Shown here piece by piece: positions 1-8,399 of a DNA stretch of 64,000 nucleotides. This DNA comes from Aquarana catesbeiana. Taxonomy: Eukaryota > Chordata > Amphibia > Anura > Ranidae. The notes below the pieces were generated by a model. It saw only the letters and a program-made list of their open reading frames with translations. It made no database searches and was not told the DNA's origin. Numbering within the stretch: the first letter of the stretch is position 1; every line of letters starts with the position of its first letter. The translations under genes and the position numbers were made by a program. The stretch is from assembly GCF_042186555.1 (NCBI RefSeq), contig NC_133327.1, positions 329,228,495-329,292,494 of the forward strand, in the 5' to 3' direction.

Positions 1-112
1 TGCCACCTGCCAGTGCTGCCCATCACTGCCACCCATCAGTGCCCATCACTGCCACCCATCAGTGCCCATCACTGCCGCCTATCAGTGCCCATCACTGCCG
101 CCTCATCAGCGT
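1..112. repeat. 23-bp minisatellite (catcactgccacccatcagtgc type)
   Basis: About four to five imperfect copies of a 23-bp unit are visible, each made of catcactgccrcc followed by (ca)tcagtgcc. It lies inside the copy A repeat and the array probably begins before the window. Confidence 0.75.
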
Positions 113-407
113 ACATCAATGAAGGAAAAAAATTACCCGTTTAAAATTTTTTAAAACAAAATATAAAAAAATAAACTTTTTTTTTTAAAAAAATTCAGTT
201 TTTTACATTTTTTTAATAAAAAGTAAAAACCGCAGAGGTGATCAAATACCACCAAAAGAAAGCTCTATTTGTGGTGAAAAAATGATAAAAATTTCATTTG
301 GGTACAGTGTTGTATGACCGCGCAATTGTCATTCAAAGTGCGTCAGCGCCCAAAGCTGAAAATTGGTCTGGATAGGAGGGGGGTTTAAGTGCCCGGTAAG
401 CAAGTGG
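1..407 (+). mobile_element. TTAA-bounded interspersed repeat, copy A (left end outside window)
   Basis: No coding capacity is seen. The stretch from about 232 to 345 (gcagaggtgatcaaatacca, then an aagaaagctctatttgtgg block) recurs at about 30790-30900 and 47905-48010, so it is a dispersed family. The copy ends in gtgg followed by TTAA at 408-411, like the other copies. The exact ends of the family come from the copy at 29999-30965, which sits inside a CR1 LINE between two TTAA tetranucleotides. The left part holds a 23-bp minisatellite. A TTAA target suggests piggyBac-like or Kolobok-like mobilisation; no transposase is present, so the class is inference. Confidence 0.6.
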
Positions 408-1709
408 TTAAAGTGAACGTGCTGATCCTCTGTGTTTCTTAAATACTTATCACGGTGTGTGGGTTTGGTTTAAATTTGCTTCACCTCTGTTACAACATAT
501 CAACTTTGTTAAAAATTGTCATTCAGTAGCCTCCTATAGTATTAGTGTCACAAAATTAGGGGCTAACAGTAACCATGTGAGGGTCTCCTTATATCCCTTT
601 TAAATACGGTACCAAAAGTGCACTGTGCATAAAGTGAAACAAAGGTGCATTGAACTATAAATACTAAAATACATATAAACTAAATTCATATAAACAAATC
701 CATAAAGACATAAGTCCAGACCATTAGTATTCTTATAAAAAGTACATCTGTGGAAAATGAAAGTCCCTGAAATAAACCCAAACAGGGTAAAAAAGTCTTA
801 ATATTAGAAGAAAGGATGTTTAGGAACGTCAGGATCGGTTAGCATGCATTCACAGCTGTCCAAGGGGTGGTAATAGGTGACTCCTGTGCGTATAGAAACT
901 GGTGACTCCAAGTGCTCCCCCCCGTGCTCCCCCACTCACCAGAATCCGTCACCCTCAAAGGGGTATTAGGCAAGAGAGTGGGTGCCTCAGGATGACTGCC
1001 TCTGTTGGATGTCCCTCTACCGCTCTGCTCATTTATGGGTTCCTTCTTATGTGCTGGTAGTGAGGATCCCCTTCTCCGAGTCTGGATGTTTCCACTATTT
1101 TCCACCTCCGTGCTGTTAAATCCTGTGGAATGAGGACATCCCCTATGGTGATGGGTACTATTCTGGGACACAGATGATGGTGTGGTTGCTCCTCTGTAAT
1201 CCCCCGGCTCTTCTCCGCTGTAGTCGGTGCAGATGGTGGGATGGGATTAGCGGAGGATCAGCTGTGAATGCATGCTAACCGATCCTGACGTTCCTAAACA
1301 TCCTTTCTTCTAATATTAAGACTTTTTTACCCTGTTTGGGTTTATTTCAGGGACTTTCATTTCCCACAGATGTACTTTTTATAAGAATACTAATGGTCTG
1401 GACTTATGTCTTTATGGATTTGTTTATATGAATTTAGTTTATATGTATTTTAGTATTTATAGTTCAATGCACCTTTGTTTCACTTTATGCACAGTGCACT
1501 TTTGGTACCGTATTTAAAAGGGATATAAGGAGACCCTCACATGGTTACTGTTAGCCCCTAATTTTGTGACACTAATACTATAGGAGGCTACTGAATGACA
1601 ATTTTTAACAAAGTTGATATGTTGTAACAGAGGTGAAGCAAATTTAAACCAAACCCACACACCGTGATAAGTATTTAAGAAACACAGAGGATCAGCACGT
1701 TCACTTTAA
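408..1709. mobile_element. 1.3 kb long-inverted-repeat (foldback) element at TTAA
   Basis: The first 451 bases (408-858) are the reverse complement of the last 451 (1259-1709). Reading by eye I found only one clear mismatch, near 754. The spacer of about 400 bases (859-1258) has no recognised coding sequence. Both ends carry TTAA (408-411 and 1706-1709), so the element proper may start agtgaacgtgctgatcc with TTAA as the duplicated target. The near identity of the arms means recent insertion or ongoing gene conversion. It abuts repeat copy A exactly at the shared TTAA. No transposase is encoded, so it would be non-autonomous. Confidence 0.8.
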
Positions 1710-1739
1710 AGAAACATTTTTTATATATTTATAAATTTT

Positions 1740-2640
1740 GGCACCAATGAAGGGGTTTAGTTACCTATAAAAGTACCTTTTTTGTTTTACACACAATTTT
1801 ATAATTTTATAAGGTTTGGTAAATTTCTATTGATTAATAGGGCAGCGCCAACTTCCCCATTTTTCCTTTTCTAATGTGGCCTGGTATGGTTCAGGGGGGC
1901 GCTCTCTTATCTCCCCTTCTTTTCCTGCGGCCTGCCAGGTTGCGTGCTCGGATAAGTGTCTGGTATGGATTTTTGGGGGGACCCCACGCCATTTTTTTTA
2001 ATTTTGGCGCGGGGTTCCCCTTAATATACATAACAGATCTGAAGGGCCTGGTATGGAATTTAGGGGGACCCCCACGCATTTTTAAAAATTTTGGTTCGGG
2101 GTTCCCCTGTGGGGAAATTTCATGCCATTTTTATCAATGAACTGTTATGCGTATTGCCGGACCGACAATTCATTATAGCCAGCGCTAGCGATAGTAGTTT
2201 TACATGACTTTTTTCCTTTAATAATGTCATTTTGCTGTCAGACTGTTCTAAACATGGGAGACATGCGCCCCTTTACAGGCATACTATAGACACCTCCCAG
2301 GTACGAAATTTAAAGGAATATTACACTTTTATTGTTTCACTTTAAGCACTATTAAAATCACTGCTCCCGAAAAAACTGAAATTTTTAAAACTTTTTTTGC
2401 ATTGATACATGTCCCCTGGGGCAGGACCCAGGTCCCCAAACACTTTTTATGACAATACCATGCATATAAGCCTTTAAAATTAGCACTTTTGATTTCTCCC
2501 ATAGACTTTTAAAGGGTGTTCCGTGGCTTTTGAATTTGCCGCAAACACCCGAACATAAAGTCCATCCCTACCCGCAACTATGAACATGAGCGGTAGGAAA
2601 TGAATGGATTGAAATACATGAGAATGTTTTATATTTTTAA
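1740..2640 (+). repeat. Interspersed repeat with internal direct duplication
   Basis: A segment beginning ggcctggtatggttcagg (about 1877) recurs at 54011-54165, so this is a dispersed family. Inside it, a unit of about 90 bases (tggtatgg, then a run of G, accccacgc, an A/T stretch, then ggggttcccc) occurs twice, at about 1960-2020 and 2047-2110. Open frames across it are incidental. I associate this sequence with ranid repeats from memory only. Class is unknown. Confidence 0.55.
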
Positions 2641-2671
2641 CGTTAATAATTTTTTTATTAAAGATTTGTCT

Positions 2672-2736
2672 CCAAGCCATATGCAGCCATCAAAAGAGCC
2701 ACATCTGGCTCACGAGCCATAGGTTCCCGACCCCTG
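2672..2736. mobile_element. hAT-type transposon terminus fragment
   Basis: The segment contains gagccacatctggctc and ends ggttcccgacccctg, the complement of the caggggtcgg-type terminus common in vertebrate hAT/Charlie-like elements. Only one end is recognisable, so this is a fragment; the partner terminus was not found. Confidence 0.45.
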
Positions 2737-3020
2737 ACGTAGATCTTAGCGACCAATCATATCTAGGAGAGATGGTTAAGATAAGGCTTGTAAAAGGGTA
2801 TATAAATGCAAGCTCTACAACTGTTAGACAGACAAGTCCAGATAGGCGTCTATCAGGCTCACTTCTATATATGGAGCCCTATTGCACGGGTTATAGCGGT
2901 GAGAACCAATAGGTAAATATCTGTTCCTTTTTTTGTAACTTGTCTCCTCGTACGAGTCAAATAAAGAAAACCTGCTTCACTGAAGTCCTGCCTGATTTGA
3001 AATGTTATTATTCTACATCA
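2737..3020 (+). repeat. Possible solo LTR or LTR fragment
   Basis: A TATA-like tataaat at 2801-2807 is followed about 155 bases downstream by AATAAA at 2960-2965, and the segment ends near a CA. That spacing fits the U3-R-U5 layout of an LTR. No second copy, primer-binding site or coding region is seen, and the 5' boundary is undefined. It could equally be unrelated sequence with a chance TATA and poly(A) signal. Confidence 0.3.
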
Positions 3021-3540
3021 CCGCTGGGCATGTGCATCGGCTCCGTCGTCACACCCCCTAGTGCTCTTAAAGCAGCCAATGTACAGCTACGACGGCTCGC
3101 CCAGGGGATCCAACCTGAGGCAGTATAACTGCGGTGGCTGGTCCTCATTTTTTATGTGTGATTTCAATGCCAGGAGGAGTCTATGCACTCTCCCTATTCA
3201 AAGGACTCTTCCCATTACCTGGTCTTGGTAAGGACTCCTCCGCATTCAGAGCTTTGGTTCTGGGAAGTTAGACTGTTCGTTATTCCATGTTTGTGATTAT
3301 CTACATTTCTGTGCTACATTACTCGGAGCTGGGGGTTTCATGGCCCGAATATAATCTTATTTTTCTTTCTATTTTCCTTCATTTCTGCCTTAACCCCTTT
3401 TACTGTTCCTTTCTGAGGGTCACCCGGACACTCCCTTGGTTCCTCTGGATTCGGAGTATTGCAGACTGGTGGGTGAGTTTATGTACCAATAAATATGCTG
3501 ACTGTTTCTTATGACTAGTGTTACATGCACCTTTCAAACC
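3021..3540. other. Unassigned sequence upstream of decayed LINE
   Basis: No gene, terminal repeat or tandem repeat is recognised. It may include degraded 5' parts of the LINE that becomes recognisable at about 3541. Confidence 0.4.
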
Positions 3541-4778
3541 ATCCGCCTGCTCTCCCATAAAGTTCAAGGTTCAGTGTTGCCCTCTAAGCAGGTTAAGCCC
3601 TTCACACATTATTGATTCTTGGGGGCAGACATTGTGGCTCTTCAGGAGACACATCTTGCCCCCCTATTAACCCCCCCGATATCTCTATAAAGATTATCCT
3701 CTTTGCTATTATGCAAACGCTTCTGAAAAATGAGGGGAGTGGCGCTCTGCCTATCTAGACGGCTGTCGTTTACAGAAACCAAAGTTCTCAAGTACAAGGA
3801 GGGACGTTATCTTTTAGTTAAGGGTTACCTGAGAGAGACCTTAATGACTTTTTTAGTCTACTACGCTCCTAATACCAACTAAATTGCGTTTTTTCGCTCC
3901 CTACTACAGTCCATGGCTCCTGAGTTTGAGGGAGAAGTTATTCTAGCAGATGACTCTAATCTAGCCTTAGACCTTATAAAGGACAAATCTCACACTGTTG
4001 CGCTCCGATCCCCTCCTAAGCAAAGTCGCAAGTTTGCACAGTTGCTTTACCATTATGATCTAGTAGATGCCTGGAGGGAAGCTAACTCCACCTCTAGAGA
4101 GTATTCACATTTTTCTAGAGCACATGGGCACTACTCTCGTATAGACCATGTATTTCTCCTTTTGGGACTATTACCTGAATTACATTCCGCTAAAATACTT
4201 TCTACTTCTTGGTCGGACCACTATCTGGTAATGATACAGATTTTGGATCTGACCAACAGAATAGCAAAGACACATTGGCACCTAAATGAATCCCTCCTCA
4301 GTGATGACTCTCATTGTCTTAATATTTCTAACCATTTGAAGACTTAGATGATATTATTAAATCAGAAGACACCTCTCCTGCAATTAACTGGGCCGCACGC
4401 AAGGCATCTATCAGAGGCTTCTTTATTCAGTTATCCAGACTCAAAAAAGCTTGCAAAGAGTTGATATCTGCCAAAACCAAGGAGTATGAAACTCTAGCCA
4501 CACAACATAAACGCTCCCCGTCCCCTAATCTATTCACTAAACTTGAACAATTCCCTCTAGATCTCAACATTTGTCTCACCACAAGAGCCGAGAAACAATT
4601 GCGTTGGACGAACCATAGGTTCTTTACTTGGCGTGATCGCCCAGGATCCTTGCAGGCACACAAGCTCACCCCTAGACACTCGCATTTGGCACTCCCTAAA
4701 ATTAGACTTTTGGTAGGCCATATCTCCCAAGACCCCCAAAAGATTCTTCAGGTGTTCCATACATTTTATGCTGATTTA
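3541..4778 (+). pseudogene. L1-Tx1-type LINE ORF2 fragment: endonuclease domain and linker
   Basis: The translated frames, read with several stops and frameshifts, show an AP-type endonuclease: an N-terminal block at 3541-3600, a metal-binding LQETHL block at 3640-3660, a YAPN-like block near 3860, and the C-terminal catalytic block near 3913-4260, with SRID and SDH motifs. The expected GDFN is degraded to ADDSN. A linker typical of the clade follows to 4778 and ends in an FYADL motif. The reading continues directly at 7307, after the Tc1 insertion, so this and the later fragments are one element. The open frame at 3913-4347 is only part of it. It is dead: stops occur near 3668, 3700 and 3881. 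Compared with the intact LINE at 11-17 kb it is a different, older family. Confidence 0.85.
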
Positions 4779-4984
4779 CAGTGCCTTGCAAAAGTATTCA
4801 CCCCCCTTGGCATTTTTCGTGTTTTGTTGCCTCACAACCTGGAATTAACATGGATTGTTTGAGGATTTGCATCATTTAATTTACACAACATGCCCACAAC
4901 TTTGAAGATATTTTTTTTTATTGTGAAACAAACAACAAATAGGACAAAATAACAGAAAAAGTCAATGTGCATAACTATTCATCC

Positions 4985-5990
4985 CCCTAAAGTCAATACT
5001 TTGTAGAGCCACCTTTTGTGGCTATCACAGCTCCAAGTCGCTTTGGATAAGTCTCTATGAGCTTGCCACATCTTACCACTAGGATTTTTGCCCATTCCTC
5101 CTTGCAAAACTGCTCCAGCTCCTTCAGGTTGGATGGTTTGCGCTTGTGAACAGCAATCTTTAAGTCTGACTACAGATTTTCTATTGGATTGAAGTCTGGG
5201 ATGGTTTCCCCTTAAACCACTCAAGTGCTGCTTTAGCAGTGTGTTTGGGGTCATTGTCCTGCTGGAAGGTGAACCTCCGTCCTAGCCTCAAATCACACAC
5301 AGAGTGGTACAGGTTTTGCTCAAGAATATCCCTGTATTTAGCACCTTCCATCTTTCCCTCAACTCTGACCAGTTTCCCAGTGGCGACTGCTGAAAAACAC
5401 CCCCACAACACGATGCTGCCACCAACATGTTTTACTGTGGGGATGGTGTTCTTGAGTGATGTGATGTGTTGGGATTACGCCAGACATAGCGTTTTCTTTG
5501 ATTGCCAAAAAGTTAAATTTTAGTCCCATCAGACCAGAGCACCTTCCTCCATAAATTTGGGGAGTTTTTCCACATGCCTTTTCGCAAACTCAAAACATGC
5601 CATTTTGTATTTGCTGAAAGTAATTGCTTTCTTCTGGCCACTCTGCCATAAAGCCCAACTCTATGGAGCGTACAGCTTATTGTCGTCTTATGTACAGATA
5701 CTCCAGTCTCTGCTGTGGAACCCCGCAGCTCCTCCAGGGTTACCTTAGGTCTCTGTGCTGCCCCTCTGATTAATGCCCTCCTTGCCCGGTCCGTGAGTTT
5801 TGGTGTGCGGCCGTCTCTTGGCAGGTTTGCTGTTGTGCCATGTTCTTTCCATTTGGTTATGATAAATTTGATGGTGCTCCTAGGGATCATCAAAGATTTG
5901 GATTTTTTTATAACCTAACCCTGACTTGTACTTCTCAACAACATTGTCCCTTACTTATTTGGAGAGTTTCTTGGTCTTTATGGCAGTGTT
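4985..5990 (-). pseudogene. Tc1-family transposase, degraded
   Basis: On the minus strand, from about 5990 down, the N-terminal helix-turn-helix region is visible (KTKKLSK, then a KYKSGLGYKKI block). After it comes the second HTH at 5893-5700 (KFIITKWKEHGTTANLPRDG), then the DDE catalytic domain. All three catalytic positions can still be found: D in WSDGTKI near 5530, D in QQDNDPKHTA near 5255, and E in NPIENL at 5179-5181. These lie in different frames with intervening stops, so no functional enzyme is made. The family normally has about 340 residues that bind the terminal repeats and cut and paste the element. The gene is transcribed toward the left end. Confidence 0.9.
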
Positions 5991-6245
5991 TGTTTAGTGG
6001 TGCCTCTTGCTTAGGTGTTGCAGCCTCTGGGGCCTTTCAAAAAGGTGTGTATATGTAATGACAGATCATGTGACACTTAGATTGCACACAGGTGGACATC
6101 ATTTCACTAATTATGTGACTTCTGAAGGTACCGTATTTATCGGCATATAACACGCACTTTTTTCCACTGAAAATCAGGGGAAAATTGTGGGTACGTGTTA
6201 TAGGCCGATCCCCACCAATTTTGTGTGATCGGAGTGATCGCGGCG

Positions 6246-6548
6246 ATTGCCGCCGACACACACAGCTGTGTGTAAATTCAAATATGGCGCCGAGACTGCA
6301 GGGACTTGGCGGAGCCGAGATACACATACCCGAGAGTCCTTGGCTTTTCTCGGCGCCGCTTACAGTCCCGCCCAGTCTCGCCATTGGACCTGTGTGATGT
6401 CCATTATAGGGCGGGACTGGGCGGGACTGTAAGCGGCGCCGAAAAAAACCGAGGACTCTCGGTTATGTGTATCTCGGCTCCACCGAGTTCCTGCAGTCTC
6501 GGCGCCATATTTGAATTTACACACGGCTGTGTATGTCGGCGGCGATCA
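6246..6548. repeat. Hairpin-forming inverted repeat inside MITE
   Basis: Arms of about 145-150 bases (6246-6395 and 6402-6548) are imperfect reverse complements around a very short spacer. Conserved blocks include tgtaaattcaaatatggcgc at about 6271 and its complement at about 6503. The RNA or single strand would fold into a long stem. Confidence 0.8.
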
Positions 6549-6550
6549 CA

Positions 6551-6905
6551 CAAGGCTGCACTGGGGCAAAGCTGCACTGAGGTAAAGCTGCACTGGGGAA
6601 AGGCTGCACTGGGGCAAAGCTGCACTGGGGCAAGGCTGCACTGGGGCAAGGCTGCACTGGGGCAAAGCTGCACTGACATGGCTGTACTGACATGGCTGCA
6701 CTGACATGGCTGCACTGACAAGGCTGCACTGGGGCAAAGCTGCACTGACAAGGCTGCAATGGACACTGGGGCAAGGCTGCACTGACAATTCTGCACTGGG
6801 GCAAAGCTGCACTGACATGGCTGCACTGACAATTCTGCACTGGGGCAAGGCTGCAATAGACACTGGAGCAAGGCTGCACTGACACTGACAAGGCTGCAGA
6901 TGGAC
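6551..6905. repeat. Minisatellite, ggctgcactggggcaa / ggctgcactgaca units
   Basis: About 24 short units of 11-17 bases share ctgcact followed by gggg caa or gacat/gacaa. Unit length varies. It lies inside the MITE at 6129-7050. Confidence 0.88.
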
Positions 6906-7306
6906 ACCGATAACGCTGCATTGATGGGCATTTTAATGTAAGCTTTTCTTCCTTAAACTTTACTCCTAAAAGTTTTTTCCTTAAAATTCCCTCCTAAACT
7001 TGGAGTGCGTGTTATACGCCGACGCGTGTTATACGCCGATAAATACGGTAATTGGTTGCACCAGAGCTTTTTATGGGCTTCGTAACAAAGCGGGTGAATA
7101 CATACGCACATGCCAATTATCAGTTTTTTATTTTTGAAAAATAGTTTTATGTATATATTTTTCTAATTTTACTTCACCAACTTAGACTATTGTATTCTGA
7201 TCCATTACATATAATTCAGATTAAAAAAACATTGAACTAAAGGCTGTAATGTAACAAAATAGGTAAAAAGCCATGGGGGGGGGGAATACTTTTGCAAGGC
7301 ACTGTA

Positions 7307-7693
7307 TATGGGCAATCCTGGGATGCTGCTCCTCCATCCATCAAGGACTTTTTGGGGAATCTGCCTCTCCCATCTATTGTGGAGGCCCATAGAGACCTTA
7401 TGGACCAGCCCTTCACATGTGAGGAGATCTGTAATATCAAAACATTATCACTTCATAAATCACCTGGCCCCGATGGTTGTCCCAATTTTTATTACAAGAA
7501 ATTCTTCGAGCAGCTGGCTCCTTATATGGCTTTGTACTTTAATTTCTTGCAGCATGATGGTGTGGTCCCTTTGGATGAAAATAAGGCCTATATTATCGTT
7601 ATTCCTAAACCTAACAAAGATACTACTGACATCCTTAATTACCGCCCAATCTCATTAAAAAACTGCGATTTAAAGATTCTTACAAAACTTTTG
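7307..7693 (+). pseudogene. L1-Tx1-type LINE ORF2 fragment: start of reverse transcriptase
   Basis: The + frame from 7307 reads through the classic RT entry region: KSPGPDGCPNFYYKKF near 7458-7505, VIPKPNKD near 7602, and NYRPISLKNCDLKILTKLL at about 7636-7690. It continues the element interrupted at 4778 and is itself interrupted at 7693 by a 0.7 kb insert; the reading resumes at 8400. The open frame extends past 7693 to 7924 only by reading into the insert, so its last 75 or so codons are not LINE protein. Confidence 0.9.
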
Positions 7694-8385
7694 TGCATGC
7701 CTAAAAAGTTCAGGCGCTGTATGGAGAACCAACATATGGCAGTCTGTGTAATGAATGTTAGCCCTCTGCAGCTAGAGGGGAACCAAAACACCAGGGCTGG
7801 TGTTGTTCAAAAGGACAAACAACAAAAGATTCCTCTTAATCCAGCGCTGAGGGGTGATGGCTACAAACCACTGGAGGCATACCTCAGAGAAGTCATAAAA
7901 ATGTCTATGCCACGGTTTGTGTAAAAAGATTTATTGTAAAATCAAAGTATTCCAAGAATCACAGTCAATGTTAAACATCATGCTTGATATTGAACTTCAA
8001 TCTCACCCAAACCTCGGCAGGCTGAGTTGGGCATATCAAGGCCGGTGCTGGGGGCAACCAAAAGGTGTATAGGTGCCAGATGTTGCATGGGTATCCACCC
8101 AATGGCAAACCACTGGTGGAACTTGTAAGGGTCAGTGATATGGCGAGGTCCCCAATAGAACAGACATTTGACTCCAAACCGCCAGAGGATGCAGCTGGTG
8201 TAGTCGGGTGGTGCACTGGAGGATGATGTCACATTCATGCATCCTCTGGTGGTTTGAAGTCCAATGTCTAGTCTATTGGGGGCCTCTCCACATCACTGAC
8301 CCGTACAGGTTCCACCAGTGGTCTGTCATCTCCCCAGCACTGGATTAAGAGGACGATTAAGAGGAATCTTTTGTTGTTTGTTCTT
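7694..8385. mobile_element. Unknown insert with 14-bp target-site duplication and inverted repeats
   Basis: The LINE sequence ttacaaaacttttg occurs at 7680-7693 and again at 8386-8399, and removing one copy with the insert restores the LINE reading. The insert holds two sets of inverted repeats. Set one: 7808-7857 (acaaacaacaaaagattcc then tcttaatccagcgctg) matches the complement of about 8330-8384. Set two: 8109-8194 matches the complement of 8238-8325. No transposase, poly(A) tail or LTR is seen; the + strand right end is T/G-rich (ttttgttgtttgttctt). A 14-bp duplication fits target-primed retroposition better than most DNA transposons, but the internal structure is foldback-like. The class is unresolved. 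Confidence 0.7.
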
Positions 8386-8399
8386 TTACAAAACTTTTG

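Larger units (their letters stand above)
6129..7050. mobile_element. MITE with ccgtatttatcggc termini, nested in Tc1
   Basis: The left end taccgtatttatcggcat and a following ataacacgcac block are mirrored at the right end, ...gcgtgttatacgccgataaatacggta, ending at 7050. The right terminus carries a partly duplicated inner motif (gtgttatacgccga twice). The flanking dinucleotide is TA on both sides. The interior is non-coding: an inverted repeat of about 150 bases per arm, then a GC-rich minisatellite. Long open frames here (for example CSAAL-rich peptides on the minus strand) are translations of the minisatellite. Confidence 0.8.
4779..7304. mobile_element. Tc1/mariner DNA transposon inserted in LINE, TA target
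   Basis: The left end begins cagtgccttgcaaaagtatt and the right end is its complement, aatacttttgcaaggcactg, ending at 7304. TA dinucleotides flank both sides (4777-4778 and 7305-7306), the hallmark of Tc1/mariner insertion. Removing the element rejoins the LINE coding frame at ADL|YG, which supports precise insertion. The length of about 2.5 kb exceeds the usual 1.3-1.7 kb because a second element (6129-7050) sits inside the 5' region of the transposase gene. The transposase is on the minus strand and is broken. Confidence 0.93.

Noticed and set aside
839..1171. 110-codon minus-strand frame in the inverted-repeat element
   Set aside because: It spans arm and spacer, has no domain signature, and the element looks non-coding.
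1874..2140. 88-codon frame with FLGGPHAIFFNFGAGFP-like repetition
   Set aside because: The peptide repetition comes from the duplicated 90-bp unit of a dispersed non-coding repeat.
6246..6548. CRISPR or other array-like prokaryotic structure
   Set aside because: The structure is a single long inverted repeat, not regularly spaced direct repeats, and the setting is a vertebrate transposon.
6404..6931. Long minus-strand open frames of 105-175 codons with CSAAL/QPCQC repeats
   Set aside because: They are translations of the GC-rich minisatellite in three frames; the repeat has no stops in any frame.
7292..7924. A 210-codon open frame taken as one protein
   Set aside because: Its first codons lie in the Tc1 terminus and its last 75 or so in the unknown insert; only 7307-7693 is LINE RT.
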